Source of the DNA: Photobacterium salinisoli
GTDB lineage: Bacteria; Pseudomonadota; Gammaproteobacteria; Enterobacterales; Vibrionaceae
Reading direction: 5' to 3'
Assembly (NCBI RefSeq): GCF_003614885.1
Contig: NZ_QZMS01000007.1
Location: 930,001-994,000, forward strand
DNA: 64,000 nucleotides
Shown: one piece after another, positions 63,829-64,000 of the stretch
Layout: each line of letters starts with the position of its first letter
How positions within the stretch are numbered: the first letter of the stretch is position 1
Program-made: the position numbers and the translations under genes
The notes under the pieces: generated by a model
The model's database searches: none
Told to the model about the DNA's origin: nothing
What the model saw: the letters and a program-made list of their open reading frames with translations, nothing else

Positions 63829-64000
63829 ATGGAAACCTATCTGAAAATATCACAAGTCGGTAAACAGTTTGGTCAGTTTACGGCTTTGAAAGACATTTCA
63901 CTGGATATCAACAAAGGCGAATTTATCTGTTTTCTTGGCCCTTCAGGCTGTGGAAAAACCACCTTGCTGCGCGCCATCGCTGGACTGGATCTGGCCAGTG
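63829..64000 (+). CDS. AEP ABC transporter ATPase (PhnT-like), cut by window edge
   Basis: Partial: 57 residues are visible, ending at the window edge. The N-terminus MetGluThrTyrLeuLysIle is followed by [20 protein letters not shown] and an intact Walker [10 protein letters not shown], then [12 protein letters not shown]. This is the ATPase of an ABC importer of the polyamine/iron/phosphonate type. With the binding-protein gene upstream it should be the AEP ATPase; membrane components are expected to follow outside the window. A perfect operator lies 18 bases before its start. Confidence 0.85.
   Translation, partial: METYLKISQVGKQFGQFTALKDISLDINKGEFICFLGPSGCGKTTLLRAIAGLDLAS

Noticed and set aside
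1..64000. Search for tRNA, rRNA and CRISPR arrays
   Set aside because: No cloverleaf-type sequence, rRNA core or regularly spaced repeats were recognised by eye; a tRNAscan/CRISPR search would settle it.

Overview
The window is chromosomal DNA of a gammaproteobacterium of the family Vibrionaceae, and a Photobacterium-like genus would fit. The support is the gene order matP-lonB-fabA-rmf-uup-rlmL-zapC-pyrD-gdhB-DUF2835-pepN-pncB-prc-proQ-msrC-letAB-rsmF, the Vibrio-type DUF3634 gene, and a FIST-protein/hybrid-kinase pair resembling the V. cholerae NosP/VpsS pair near the terminus. No rRNA, tRNA or CRISPR array was seen. The species call is inference.

The left end is the replication terminus. 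A 28-bp site with the architecture of a XerCD dif site lies at 5142-5169. Eight exact copies of the MatP-binding site matS (GTGACRNYGTCAC) follow to its right, six of them between 8.1 and 18.9 kb, and matP itself is 2 kb from dif. Around dif are a NosP-like sensor with its hybrid histidine kinase, a short-chain dehydrogenase-fold protein that has lost its catalytic residues, a broken ISNCY-type transposase and a stand-alone receiver protein.

From 6.8 to 41.3 kb is conserved core: Ter organisation and cell division (matP, zapC), protein quality control (lonB, prc, pepN), unsaturated fatty acid synthesis (fabA), ribosome hibernation and rRNA methylation (rmf, rlmL, rsmF), an ABCF protein (uup), pyrimidine and NAD synthesis (pyrD, pncB), glutamate catabolism (gdhB), RNA chaperone proQ and the envelope lipid-transport pair letA/letB next to an ABC exporter. 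Most genes from 6.8 to 34 kb are on the minus strand, as expected if the fork moves leftward towards dif.

From 41.7 to 58.4 kb core and accessory genes mix: azoR, two similar cold-shock genes in tandem, a type-3 copper tyrosinase with an unusual CuA motif and a small unknown downstream gene, sbcB, a ToxR-type membrane-anchored regulator without a periplasmic domain, yohJ-yohK-cdd, a drug/metabolite transporter, acnA, tpm, and a sulA neighbourhood with two LexA boxes, one of which appears to control a small lipoprotein gene.

From 59.0 kb to the right edge is a 2-aminoethylphosphonate (AEP) locus: phnX-pbfA-phnW on the minus strand, and an AEP-binding protein and ABC ATPase gene (cut by the window edge) on the plus strand. 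Three copies of a TGGTATATACCA-like palindrome sit just upstream of phnW, the binding-protein gene and the ATPase gene, suggesting one GntR/HutC-type repressor controls all three units.
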